Positions 53,316 through 63,810 of a stretch of DNA of 64,000 bases are shown piece by piece. The notes below the pieces were generated by a model. The model ran no database searches, was not told the origin of the DNA, and was given only the letters and a program-made list of their open reading frames with translations. The DNA is taken from positions 94,034,289 to 94,098,288 of the forward strand of contig CAMZMU010000034.1 in the NCBI GenBank assembly GCA_947311845.1. The letters run 5' to 3'. The stretch's first letter is position 1; every line of letters starts with the position of its first letter. The position numbers were made by a program, and so were the translations under genes. This DNA comes from Poa pratensis. Lineage: Eukaryota > Streptophyta > Magnoliopsida > Poales > Poaceae.

Positions 53316-54108
53316 CAATAGGGTGAGCCTCCAGCAGCGACCCAGCCCAAGGAAAAGCGCGCGACGAACCTCGAGGCGATGCACACTTCCTCTCAATTCG
53401 GTTATGTTCATGTTCCAACTGCAAGACAACCAGGCTAGTTTACCTCCCCAGGCTAATTTGATGTTTACCCCTCGACAAATGGTCCAGTAACCGGTCGGGA
53501 TTTTCTGGTTACCACGGTAACCGGTAATCCCGACCACCCTCGGGAATTTTTTTCTACCGGAACCAAAACCTTGGTTCAAACGGTGCTGCTCGTTCAGGCT
53601 GCTTTTGAAAAAACAACGCCACAACTTTATCAACGTCAGAGCCTAGCCGGGCTTACTTTATCAAGTACGGTAGAAAAACGGTGTATGTATTTCGTGTCTA
53701 AATACCAAATTACTCCTAATTAGCACCCAAACAAGCTAGAGCGGGCTTGTACGTGGGTGCATTGCGTTACGGCCAAAAGCATCGGATTTTCTTTACGGTG
53801 TACCAAAAGCATCCATCAGCAAGGAGCTGGCCAGCTTTGTCCACTCCAAACACACAAATTGATCCTAGCGGGTCTAATCACTATCTGGGATTACCTTTTT
53901 TTTAACAATCTGAGATTCCCCTTGCCCATTACCCCCTCGGTGTAAACCCCTCATAAATACCTATAAACATTCTATGAAGCATTACATGTGTTGTCACACA
54001 AAAAACTTATAGGTCTAATCGATAGCTAAGATTTTTAGATAAATGATAACAGAAGTCTGAAATTTATACTATTGTACGGGTAAAGTGATTCTGAAATTGA
54101 ATTAGTAC
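53316..54108. other. NLR intron 1, exon 1 side
   Basis: I see no gene. 53480-53580 has several short 'accggt/taccgg' motifs that look like remains of a small element, but I cannot define ends. Confidence 0.4.
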
Positions 54109-55121
54109 CTGGTTACAGAAAGCATATATGGTCTGATCTGCAGACAATTGCTCGAGTTCCGACACCATACTATCTTGGCCAGGGGATAGGCTTGCAACTT
54201 CAACTTGCTCTGTGGATACTATGATACGGCTCGCTAGTTTGTTCTCCGGGAAGCAAGCTTTGATCTGGTGCCATTCTTCGATGGTGGATAGGTCAGTAAG
54301 CACAATCAGATACCTCTTCTTGTTGACATAGCCATTTTACTCAAGAGCCAACTCATGCACCTTCTTCTCCGCCTCCATCTCCAGCAGAATATCAGTCACC
54401 CCTACAACTGCTCGAAACTACTTCACTATACTCTGGATGAACTCTTTTGGACAGAAAGGGTGCGTCACCCTGACCCAAGCACGGCATGGAAAATTCATTT
54501 TGATAATTGGATTCTCATAGGTCTGCCGGATGATGGAGGCATGCCCAACGCTGCCACTTGTTCCCCAAACGCCAATCACTCCAAGGTCGTCACCCTCCTT
54601 GTTGATCAGTTGGGCTAGATCCAGTTTCGATCGATGCTGCTTCGTGACATGCCTTGCTTCATCAACACCAAACATGGCAGTAGCAGGAGCAGTAGCAGGC
54701 TCAGTGGGGCTAGAGGCCTTGATGAGGCCGTAACGCAAGTTCCTCTGGCTCACATCCTCGACCTTGGTCCTCAGCTCCTTCATCTGCTTGGCGACATGGC
54801 GCCGGTCGAGAATCGTGCGCGGGATGCGCCACCAAGACTGTTGCTGCTTCTGCAGACGAACAACGAAATCCTGGAGGCAATCCTCGACGTCATAGGCGAC
54901 GTCGTGAACTTGCTTCACCCATTTCTTGATCACCTTGCTGCCATCTCGCCCCTCGTGCGCTTCCATAAGGAAATACTGCATCATTTCCAGCTCGTTCATG
55001 ACAAAGGCCTTGTCGCGCTCACTCCGAGCTGCAGAGCCACCTCATCAGCCACAGCCGATTTGGCATAGCCCAGTGCCCTGTTCAGCACGGACTTGCCAAT
55101 GCTCAGCACGGTCGCCTCCAT
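54109..55121 (-). CDS. NLR exon 1: coiled coil and degenerate NB-ARC 1
   Basis: From ATG 55121: MEATVLSIGKSVLNRALGYA, then ADEVALQLGV, a one-base shift near 55020, then FVMNELEMMQYFLMEA (Rx_N coiled coil) and DVAYDVEDCLQDF (EDVID-like). The first NB-ARC has GVWGTSGSVGHASI where a P-loop should be, with no GKT, so it cannot bind nucleotide in the usual way. This is a known feature of this NLR type. Stops TAG (54418-54420) and TAA (about 54343) interrupt it. It resumes as RYLIVLTDLSTIEEW (kinase-2 position) and ends YAFCNQ before donor GT at 54108-54107. Confidence 0.85.
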
Positions 55122-55212
55122 GATTGACCTGCTCTCCTCTCAAGCTCCCTAGCAAGATGATGGTACTGCTGATCCTGCTGGGTGCCGATCTATAACAGCA
55201 ACATTGGGTAAA
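55122..55212 (-). promoter_or_regulatory. NLR 5' UTR remnant next to the Helitron
   Basis: Only about 91 bp separate the NLR start codon from the Helitron end. The original promoter therefore now lies more than 3.4 kb away, beyond 58670, unless the Helitron supplies one. Confidence 0.5.
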
Positions 55213-56212
55213 CTAGGTGAATGCCCGTGCGTTGATGTTTTTTTTACCATCGCATATGTCGTACATGTAAACATAAATGCTCGTAAATATTCACCTATGT
55301 ATTAAAAATACTATAGAATCTAAAAGCGTTACGAAACTCACCTCACATAATTCGACTCACCAAGGTACATCAATCAAACTTAAGCGAAAAATGACACTTG
55401 ATTCAATCAATTTAAATTTCTTACACAATGTAGGAAAAATATGTTAAAATGGGGTCATGCTTTCACCACAGATTTCCACCATTTCATCTAATGACCATAC
55501 ATATAAAGAGTAATTGTGATGTTGAAGAACAACCAAGAAATATTTAAGCCATCGGATGAACCCATGCAAACTGAGCATTTCTCCAACAAATTAAAACAGC
55601 TAAATCCTTAACTAAATTGTGTCTGCTACTGTTATTTAAACAGTACATGGCCCATTGCAATGAACATGAATCAGTGCTCATCTGGCCAAGCTTCGACCCT
55701 CCCACCTCTTCCCAGATTTGTCAGTCCCCCTGGAAAACTCTCTTGCCATATTCAGAGATGAGGACATTCAAAGACTGCTATTCTCCCGCAACAAGATGGA
55801 AGCATTTGAGACCACATGTGACAAATCCTACAAGCTCCTTCCGCCGATGCCTTTTCGAATGGATTTGCACTTTCAGATAGTATGCCTGGCAAGCAACAAA
55901 TAAACATAGAAGAACTCCATGTATGAACAACAATCAACCTCCCCATGTCTTACGCTTTGAGTTTGTATTACATACTGATATACACGAGTGTTACCAACTA
56001 CTACTCCTAGGTACTTAACAAGGGTAAAATTATGGTGCCTGCAATACCATGTTCAGTTTTCACCAATCAGCACAATTAATAAAACAAGTTAAAAATGATA
56101 TCATTTTTTATTTCAAACGCAATCCGAGGCATGATAACAATTGTATAAATAAACAATCAGATAACACTGAAAGGATGGTAGGCTCACTTACCTTGGATGA
56201 ATTGGGCCTCCT

Positions 56213-56422
56213 TGTACTATCTCTGGCTCCTCTCAAATGTCACCTGCAAGAAAATGCAAAATCAAAGGGGAAGTTGTGCACGCCTAAATAACCCATTTCC
56301 GAGCAGCCTTAGGACACAGGGATATCAAATTGTACTATCTCTGGCTCCTCCCAAATGTCACCTGCAAGAAAATGCAGAATCAAAGGGGAAGTTGTGCACG
56401 CCTAAATAACCCATCTCCCAGT
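56213..56422. repeat. Tandem duplication of ~90 bp, period 118 bp, in the Helitron
   Basis: 'tgtactatctctggctcct' begins at 56213 and 56331. About 90 bp match with few changes, separated by about 27 bp of other sequence. Confidence 0.85.
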
Positions 56423-57991
56423 TTATTTATTCGGAGTTGCTGAGACAAAACTATCAGATTGAACTGCCAGCACAGGGGTATCGAGGTTAATTCTTCATGT
56501 AAACCGACATAGGCATTAGACCAACTTTAACCGCTCTGGATGCACCATAAATCAGTCATCAAAACGAAGTCCATCTCAAGAAATCAACGTCATGGTTCCC
56601 AGAGTCATTGCACTTGGCAACCTGTCACTGAAGCATATGATCGAAAGTACTACACACTTGCTCAGTGGGCAACATTACTTAATAGAAGACACTTTGAAAG
56701 AATATTGCAAAACTGCTTGTGCCACAAACACAATGCAGAACACCTAGCTCGACAGAAATATCTGAACGAATTTGTGCAAAAACAAACAAACAAATCCCAC
56801 TAAAAGGTCGTAACATTCGTGATATCAATCCTATGAACAGATGCGTTGACCGCATATAAGAATTAGCTTCGAAACCGAGCCTGGTGGTGGCAGGGACGGG
56901 TCAGAGTCACTGGAGTTGAGGACTGCTTCACCACCACCATCACGGGATATCGATCTATTGCAGAAACATGAACATGTGGTGAGCATGCCACATGTTAAGG
57001 AAGAGAAAGATGACAACACAACATTTACGTGAATAAAAGGTATCACAAACCTAAATTCTCATGCCAATAATTGATCTTATTCTCATAATCAATGCACACC
57101 ATTTGTCATCCCTGAATTGTCATGACATTAACATCTCTGAACATCAAGCTGTAGCGTGACATTACAGGAAAAAACTGGAGCCACTAATCATATGAACTGG
57201 AAAATACTTGGAGCGTTTTATTTACCTTGAGATTTTCCTCTTCCATATTTGTCTCATCTTCAAATAAGGGCCAAATTCGAAGCCTGATATTCCATTAAAT
57301 CACCATACAAGTCGCAACCTCACGGAATTGTATGACTCACGGTGACAGGACATGATTCGACCACTGGAAAAACAGAATAATCAATTCAGAGAGCCAATTG
57401 CAGGCTAGCTGCAATTCCTTGCCGCTGATATGCGGCAGAACATTTTCGAGTTTATCATGTGCATGGAGATGAAAAAATTTAGTTGAAGAAGAGAGATACC
57501 CATGAAAAAAAAGATGCACTACTTGAGCTATACCTCAGGGTCATGGTGTGGTCGCAGATTAGTTGCAGCGTTGACTTGCAAAGAAACCAGGGAGAAGAAA
57601 CTGCTCGAACGAGTAATAAGAGATCAAGCGAGAATGTTAGTCAACGTAAAGCTTGATTAGATTGCTAATATCCTCCACCTGACAGCAAATGTGGCGAGAA
57701 CAAGAACATGTAACCATCTCTGAAAATTTTACCTTTTAATGCCACATATGCAGTAAATTGCTGAAATTTACGCAAACAAAAGAGCTCTATATCCTGGAAA
57801 AAAATTGGTAACAAAATCAAACAGATCACTCAGTGCAACCAAAAATGAACAACAAGAACGGGCAGCATCAGAGAGTAACAAAAGTGACTTTTCATCTACA
57901 CACATTGATCACCTAATTGCACTGAAACTACTGAAAGGAAAGCAGGAAACATTATCCTATGGTTGGAATTGATCGTCGGCAAGCATATACC

Positions 57992-58477
57992 TCATGTCCA
58001 GGCCAGGCGTGGGCTTTGAATACCCTGAGAAAGTAGCGGAGGACGAAGACCAGGCCGCCATGGGAGAAGATCCGGTGTGAGCTTGGGCCGCGTGGCCTTC
58101 TCCTTCCTATTCTCCTTGCCGTCTTCCTGTAGCGCCGTTTGCCACTCCACCGCTGCTGCCGTGGGATTGGGAGGCTGCTCGAGTTGTAGGGTGCGAAGCT
58201 GGGAGAGGATGGTGGGCAAGAGGAAGGCGGCAGAGCGCATGGGCAGGTTCTCTTGGTGACGAGGTAGAGCCTCAGTGCGAGGGCGAGGGCGAGGGCGAGT
58301 GCGATCTGGGATAGGCGGCATGGGCAGGCTCATCGGCATCGATCTTGAGCGGGTCTTGCTTGGTGACCGGGATGTGGGAGGCGACGAACAGTAGTGCTGC
58401 AGCTTGGTGGTAGGGATTCGGCGGCGGGGGTTTCGTTCCTTTGACCGGACGAGGGAGGCGATGTCACAGGAGATCAA
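57992..58477 (-). pseudogene. Possible captured first exon in the Helitron
   Basis: A GC-rich stretch near the Helitron 5' end, open for 161 codons on the minus strand, Pro/Arg/Ser-rich (PMPPIPDRTRPRPRPRTEAL). Another frame reads SPMAAWSSSSATFSGYSKPT and meets a GT donor-like 'acatgaggtatatgc' near 57990. It looks like the 5' exon of a plant gene taken up by the Helitron. I do not recognise the parent. Confidence 0.35.
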
Positions 58478-58689
58478 CCGAGCGGGAGATGGGGAAAACG
58501 AACCCTAATGTTGCTTCTATCATGCATTCCAGGAGAGTCAGCGACGTGCGAGCGGGTTTTTGCTGGGCTCGGCCCATATGTGCGATCGCGCGACCATCGC
58601 TGTGGCAGAAAACGGAGGCAGAAAACGAGGCTTCACCGAGGTACGTCCAACTCCCATTTAATAGTAAAGATAAACAGGTTAGGCTGGCA

Positions 58690-58830
58690 GGCACTCGGCA
58701 TCAATCTTTCATTATACCGAGAGAGAGCAATGACTCAACAGCTAGCCACCAAGAACACGTCAATCCTCAATGTTTGACCAAACTGAGAAACGTGAGGTAC
58801 ACATCTAGAGCATCAACAACTGATTAAAAA
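58690..58830. repeat. Diverged repeat shared with 61480-61670
   Basis: Shared landmarks are 'cgagagaSagcRaYgactcaaYagctagc' (with variable bases) and 'tcaatgttttgaccaaa', then 'gaaccgcgaggt' in related form. The relative order with the 45-bp LINE TSD suggests an older tandem duplication in the NLR upstream region, later split by the LINE. Confidence 0.5.
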
Positions 58831-59405
58831 GAGGTGATCAGGGCTAGCTGTCAGCTAGAACCAATACAGAGTAAGTTGACATGCATATTTTTAGTCAAGA
58901 CTTTGTCAGGTCTCAAGTCGTGGCATGTGCATCCCAATACTCTTTTTAGATAATTAGGGCCCCTTTTGGGGGAGCCCCAGTTCCATTTTTATTAAAATGA
59001 AACCAGAGTTTACAGCCGAGCAAGTCTCCAAGTTTTCCAAGCACGAAACGAAGCTAAAAACCAGGGAAAGGGAAAAGAAAACTAAAGTTCCGGCACTACA
59101 GCAGTTTTAAGCCTAAGAGTTCCAGGGGATAAGCCCACACAGGGTTTTAAGCTGAGACAACAACCAAAACTGCAGCAGCTGCAGGGTCTTGTGATGTTCG
59201 ACGGCCTTGAGCAGCTTGAGCTTCAGTTCCTGCGGCGCCAAGATCTCTGAAGGCAGCAGCAGCTTCCCCCAAGAGCTAGGCCAGGATGGCGTCATCGGCA
59301 GCAGAGACGGCACCCGCGAGTAGCTCGGTGGAGTCCCAGGTGCAGGTGTCTTGGTCAGTGAGGATGTGGTCACCGGGAGCAGCGACAGACTTGACATGCT
59401 CGGGA

Positions 59406-60801
59406 TCACCCCCACGCAAGAGCTGGGGTTTCCTTGAGTATATCCAGCACCATCGAAGAGAAGGCGTCCACTCTCTCTAGCATGGGCTGCTTGAAGAGCA
59501 ACCTCCACTTCTTGACAGTCCTGAGGATGAGCCACCAGACCTGTTTCATGCATATCCAAGTAGATCCATCAAATATCAAGGCGTTTTGACTTTTCCAAAT
59601 ACTCCAGAGCACCGCAGCACAAATTGCATTTAGAATAGTATGCCTTTTATTTGCAATCCAAAACTTGGCTATGGACATGTAATCAGTTCCTAAGCTACTA
59701 CCAAAAAATTCAGAAACCTTCTTCCAAATCGAAGAAGAGACAATGCATTCGAAAAACAGATGATTAATAGTTTCCAGCTCGCTACAATAAACACAGTCTA
59801 CAGGTTTACCAAGCTTCCTTTTTAGTAGGTTATCCCTGGTCATCAATTTGTTGTTGGAGAGTAGCCAAAGGAAGATTTGCACCCTTGGAGGTACAACTAA
59901 AGACCAGACAGCAGGGATGAAAACCTGCGTGACACCTCGGAAACTAATGATGTTATAGAGCGAGCTAGTGGAGTATACACCTTTAGAAGTGTACATCCAG
60001 ATTAGAGCGTCACAGTCGTTAGTTAGGTTAGCACTACTGGCAATCTGTTCCAGTTCATGCCATTGCTGCATCATGGGAGGGGTGAAATTTCTCCTAAAGG
60101 TAAGCCTAAGAGTATCACCCTCTCGAACCTGCTGGACAGTTGCAAGTTTTTCGTTGCAAACAACATACAGATCCCAGAATTGAACCGAGAGTGGAGAGGT
60201 CCCGAACCAAGTATCTTCCCAAAACTTGATTTTAGCACCATCCCCCACTACCCATGTATACCCAAACTTAACAGATTTAGCAGCCCACATTAATCCCTTC
60301 CAAAAATTGGAGGCATTCAAGTCCTCACTGGCGAAAAGGTTTGGACTGCAAGTTTTATATTTAGCATCTACCAAGATTTTCCAAAGCTTATTGCCGCCCT
60401 CTATATACCTTTTAACCCAAGAGGCTAGGAGACAGATTCACCTCACGCAGAGATGGAATGCCCAACCCCCCAAACTTTTTTGGCATACAGACTAGTTTCC
60501 AATTAGCAAGGTGTAGTCGTCTCTTTTCTTTGGTGTCATTCCAAAAGCAGTGAGACATATGAGTGTTAATGATCTCAAGAGCCCATTTCGGGAATTTAAA
60601 GAAGGAGAGCAAGTAGACCAGGATGCTCGCAAGACAGGATCTGATAAGAGTTAGTCTAGCAGCGTAGGACAGAAGTTTTCCACGCCAACCAGCTATTCTT
60701 TTTAGGATCTTATCTATGATGGGTTGCAAATCCTCGCGTCTAAGCTTATCGTGATGCAACGGGATACCTAAGTATTTGATGGGAAGGAGCCAGCCACACA
60801 T
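59406..60801 (-). pseudogene. LINE RT thumb and zinc-binding C-terminus
   Basis: Two frames. 60801-60412 reads IKYLGIPLHHDKLRREDLQP, GWRGKLLSYAARLTLIRSCL and KFGGLGIPSLREVN. 60374-59406 reads SNFWKGLMWAAKSVKFGYTW, VPPRVQIFLWLLSNNKLMTR (zf-RVT) and CVYCSELETINHLFFEC. A small indel near 60418 separates them. Sequence to 58945 is the 3' UTR. Confidence 0.9.
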
Positions 60802-61377
60802 TCAAAAATGTTTTTGAGGGCTGCTCGATCTTCATCACCTAGGTTGATGGGAACCAGTTCACTTTTGTTATAGTGTATTCTCATCCCGGAGACCTGTTCG
60901 AAACAAGTGAGCACCCTTTTCAAGTTTTTTGCTGTTTCCATGTTGTTCTCTAGGAAGAGGATGGTGTCATCAGCATATTGCAAGCTGATGACCCCTCCTG
61001 GACACAGGTCAGAGCAAAGACCTTTAATGAGCCCATTATTAGCAGCTTTAATCAACATTTTTGTAAAAACATCGACTACCAGGTTGAAAAGGATGGGGGA
61101 CATGGGATCTCCCTGTCTTAGCCCTCTAGTAGTGGTGAAGAAGTTACCAAAAGTGTTATTAATTTTCACTGCTACTGACCCACCTCTCGTAGCTAGTTTG
61201 ATCCACCTCCTCAGATTTGGACCGAAACCACGCTTTAAGAGTAGGTCATCAAGGAAATCTAGGTTAACTTTATCGAAAGCCTTTTCATAGTCGAGTTTTA
61301 GCACTGCACCTTCCTCTTTTCCATGGAAAACAGAGTGCAGGACCTCATGGGCTGTGACAACACTCTCGAGTTTTAGC
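60768..61377 (-). pseudogene. LINE reverse transcriptase, middle part
   Basis: Reads VVTAHEVLHSVFHGKEEGAV, LKLDYEKAFDKVNLDFL, GLRQGDPMSPILFNLV and the catalytic SLQYADDTILF, then a frameshift at FECVAGSFP where one C seems missing near 60777 (FPIKYLGIPL in the next frame). It is truncated at the 5' end by the element boundary. Confidence 0.92.
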
Positions 61378-61422
61378 ACTTTGTCAGGTCTCAAGTCGTG
61401 GCATGTGCATCCCAATACTCTT

Positions 61423-62170
61423 ACAACTTATTACTCGATGACGACAGTGGATCAGGACTCGTTCATTAATTCTGCGTGCAGAATTTTCTTATATCGAGAG
61501 ACAGCGACGACTCAATAGCTAGCTAGCAGTGGCCAGGCATGAACGTGGTGGACTGTTGGGACTGGTGTAGGGCATTGCCACCAATCTCAATGTTTTGACC
61601 AAATTAGAGAACCGCGAGGTGCAGATCCAGAGGCCGCCGAAACTGAGTGATAAACTAACAAATCTGAAGGGGAATCCCATGTTCGATTGGCTTGAGTTAC
61701 TACGGGTCACTATGGTAAAAACTGAATTACTGCAGGCCCAAAGCAAGCTAGCTTACCACCAAATCGACGCCAGCAGCTGCTCTGGGTCTGGCCGCCGCGC
61801 GTCATCTCCACCCAGCACCTCGCACATCCGGCCGCCGCTTCTGTCCTCCCCGTCCGGCAGCCGCCGTCGGCGAGAACCGCGCGTGGGTCGCAGCGCTCGT
61901 CCCACCCCCATCGAGAGGGCAGTGGTAGCGCCTCCCACCTCCCGTCCGCCGCCGCCACGCCCGCATATTCTTCCCCCGTACAGCTGCTAGCAGGCGTTCG
62001 TCCGGCAGCCGCGCCGGCTGTAGTCCCCGTCCCTGCTCCATTGATCGATTTGGGGATTTCTGAATTATTAGCGGGAGGAAGATGATGTGGGAAATGCAGC
62101 ATAGGAAACAAAAAAAACTTGTCTGACCGGTGGGCCCCATTCGATGCTAAGCTTAAGATTGACGGAAGTC
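61423..62170. other. Intergenic with a GC-rich exon-like patch
   Basis: A plus-strand frame at about 61577-61760 (ENREVQIQRPPKLSDKL, GNPMFDWLELLRV) and a GC-rich patch (61770-62030) look exon-like, but I do not recognise them. There is no start, stop and splice combination I would defend. Confidence 0.3.
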
Positions 62171-62562
62171 ATTCGTGCTCCCGACTCCCGAGCTTGATTC
62201 CATGATTTCGTAATAAAATTCAAAAAAAAATTATGTATTTCAAAAAATCTGAAAATATAGCATTTTGTCAGTGATTATACTATAAGAATGCAAAACTACA
62301 GTGCGATTTTTTGGTATTATGAGCTATAACAAATGACAAAATTGAAGAATTTGAAACTATATATTGTTCACTATACTGAGATATGTATATTTTGTCATTT
62401 TTATGTATCTTAAAATGAAAAGTATTTTGCATTATGATTTTGCATCCTTGAAGGATATATCATTAAGAACATACATGATTTGTTTCAGACTGTTTTTAAA
62501 CTTTAATTATAATTTTCATTTTTTAAAAAATATTGAGATCACTGGAGATCGGGAGCACGAAA
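62171..62562. mobile_element. AT-rich MITE-like element, 392 bp
   Basis: Ends are inverted repeats: ATTCGTGCTCCCGA on the left and the inverse of GATTTCGTGCTCCCGA on the right. The AT-rich core is shared with 18210-18660. No coding sequence, and the TSD is not clear. Confidence 0.65.
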
Positions 62563-63039
62563 TCTCCACTCTAAGATTGAAGTATAATTAATTTTCTTAA
62601 AACCTGACACTTCATTGGGAGCGCTTCACAGAATGTCGGGGCTACCCGCACCGGTGCCTCCCACATTTCCAATATAGTTTTTTGATATAAAAAATGTAAA
62701 GAGCGCACGATCACGCCTGGCACGATCAATGAGCTGAGAAAACAGCACTATAAGCTGTTGGCATGTATGGACTATACAACCGCATACAATTGAATCTTCT
62801 ACTCGGTTCATTCCATCAGAAAACATTGTATGGCTTGATCCATAGTGCAGTGCTTTGCTCTTTCTTCTCGAGAACCTTGAGATGAAAAAGACCAAAATTT
62901 GGTTATGAACTGAATAAGCGAAACTAAAGCTCTGTAAGGAGATTTGGCCTGAAATTCCACAAAATGGAAGGGCGAGTCCTCACCTGGTGTGTACAGCTGC
63001 TTTCCGGTTGGTATTGCCTTTGTAGCTTGTGAAGATCGA
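62563..63039. other. Intergenic with a short repeat
   Basis: A segment 'cacgcctgRcacgatcRatg' followed by 'agctgagaaaaca' occurs at about 62714 and again at about 63047. No gene is seen. Confidence 0.4.
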
Positions 63040-63800
63040 TGGCATCACGCCTGACACGATCGATGAGCTGAGAAAACAACTGCTGATCTCAGATAAGCAA
63101 GCTTCAGAGCAGACTAGGCTCCGCCATGTACACATCTCTGCGGATAAGCAGCCGCTGTCAGGTCGACTTAGTTCATCATATCGCAGTGTCTCCTCGGCCT
63201 CCTCCGCCTGCACACTTGCCGCCTTCATGAAGCCCACCGGCGAAGGAGCCCGAGCAGGGCGAGCTTCTGACGCATGTTCTCTTGCACCGCCGCGGCCGCG
63301 TGCCTCTGCACCTGCTGATGCTGGCCACGGTCTCCCCGTGGCGCACCAGCACCGGAGCTCGCCCAGGCGGACTTGGGCATTGCTTGCACTCCCTGTCACA
63401 CTTGGTGACGTTCGTGCACAGCGCCGCCACATGCCGCCCCCTCGAGGCAGTTGTAGCAGAACTCCGCCGGCAGACCTTCACGTGGCACCGACGACTGCCG
63501 GGGGCGGGACGCTTGCGGCGGCACTTCCGGCCCGCCGTGTGCCAGGCGCCACCCCCAGCCACCTCCGCCTATGCCTGGGGCCTCACGACGACCGGGGCGA
63601 TTCTGTCGAACAGCTTGTGGGCGCCTGGCCACAGAGCTCTCCGCGGTGTGGGATCCGCGGCCGCACTCGCCGGGGGGACTACCGCTGCGGAGCACCTCGC
63701 AGTAGCACCTTGTCTTGCTGCTGCCGTGGTTGGTGGAACGGGACGGAAAAGGGAGGCCGCCGGGGAGGGGATGCTGGTGGACGCCGCCACCGGGGAAGCG
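63040..63800 (-). pseudogene. Zinc-knuckle (CCHC) gene relic, second copy
   Basis: Minus-strand pieces FCYNCLEGA, SRGRHVAALCTNVTKC and RECKQCPSPPGRAPV in shifting frames, then GFMKAASVQAEEAEETLRYD and CLSAEMCTWRSLVCSEACL. It matches 20160-20720 in position and sequence. It lies 3' of the second NLR, as the other copy does for the first. Function unknown. Confidence 0.45.
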
Positions 63801-63810
63801 AGACCTATCT

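Larger units (their letters stand above)
20735..55121 (-). pseudogene. CC-NB-ARC-LRR immune receptor gene with a ~30-kb first intron
   Basis: Three exons: 55121-54109, 24251-23523, 22410-20735. Exon 1 encodes the coiled coil and a first, degenerate NB-ARC. Exon 2 encodes a second NB-ARC with GMGGLGKTT. Exon 3 encodes the NB-ARC end and LRRs. The joins are all phase 0 once one base is restored in exon 1 and one in exon 3, giving about 1139 residues. Exon 1 alone has no downstream NB-ARC2/LRR nearby, and exons 2-3 have no CC nearby, so one split gene is the simplest reading. The double NB-ARC layout resembles grass Pik-2/RPM1-like NLRs as far as I recall. Lesions: frameshifts near 55020 and 21616, and in-frame stops at 54418-54420 (TAG) and about 54343 (TAA). 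The product would be a cytoplasmic pathogen sensor if intact. Confidence 0.78.
55213..58670 (-). mobile_element. Helitron, 3458 bp, with captured-looking sequence
   Basis: On the minus strand it starts TCTTTACTATTAAAT (58670) and ends CACGGGCATTCACCTAG (55213), giving the TC..CTAG ends of Helitrons. It sits between A (58671) and T (55212), the A|T target expected, with no TSD. I see no Rep/helicase gene, so it is non-autonomous. It lies directly upstream of the NLR start. Confidence 0.75.
58945..61377 (-). mobile_element. 5'-truncated LINE (L1-type), 2433 bp
   Basis: A 45-bp identical direct repeat flanks it (58900-58944 and 61378-61422), read as an unusually long TSD. The 3' tail on the minus strand ends 'ggccctaattatctaaaaa'. 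It encodes RT from the middle onward and the zinc-binding C-terminus. Endonuclease and ORF1 are lost by 5' truncation. Confidence 0.9.

Noticed and set aside
61577..61990. 131-codon plus-strand frame near the LINE
   Set aside because: Its first part looks exon-like, but there is no known domain or splice support, and the second half is GC-rich filler.
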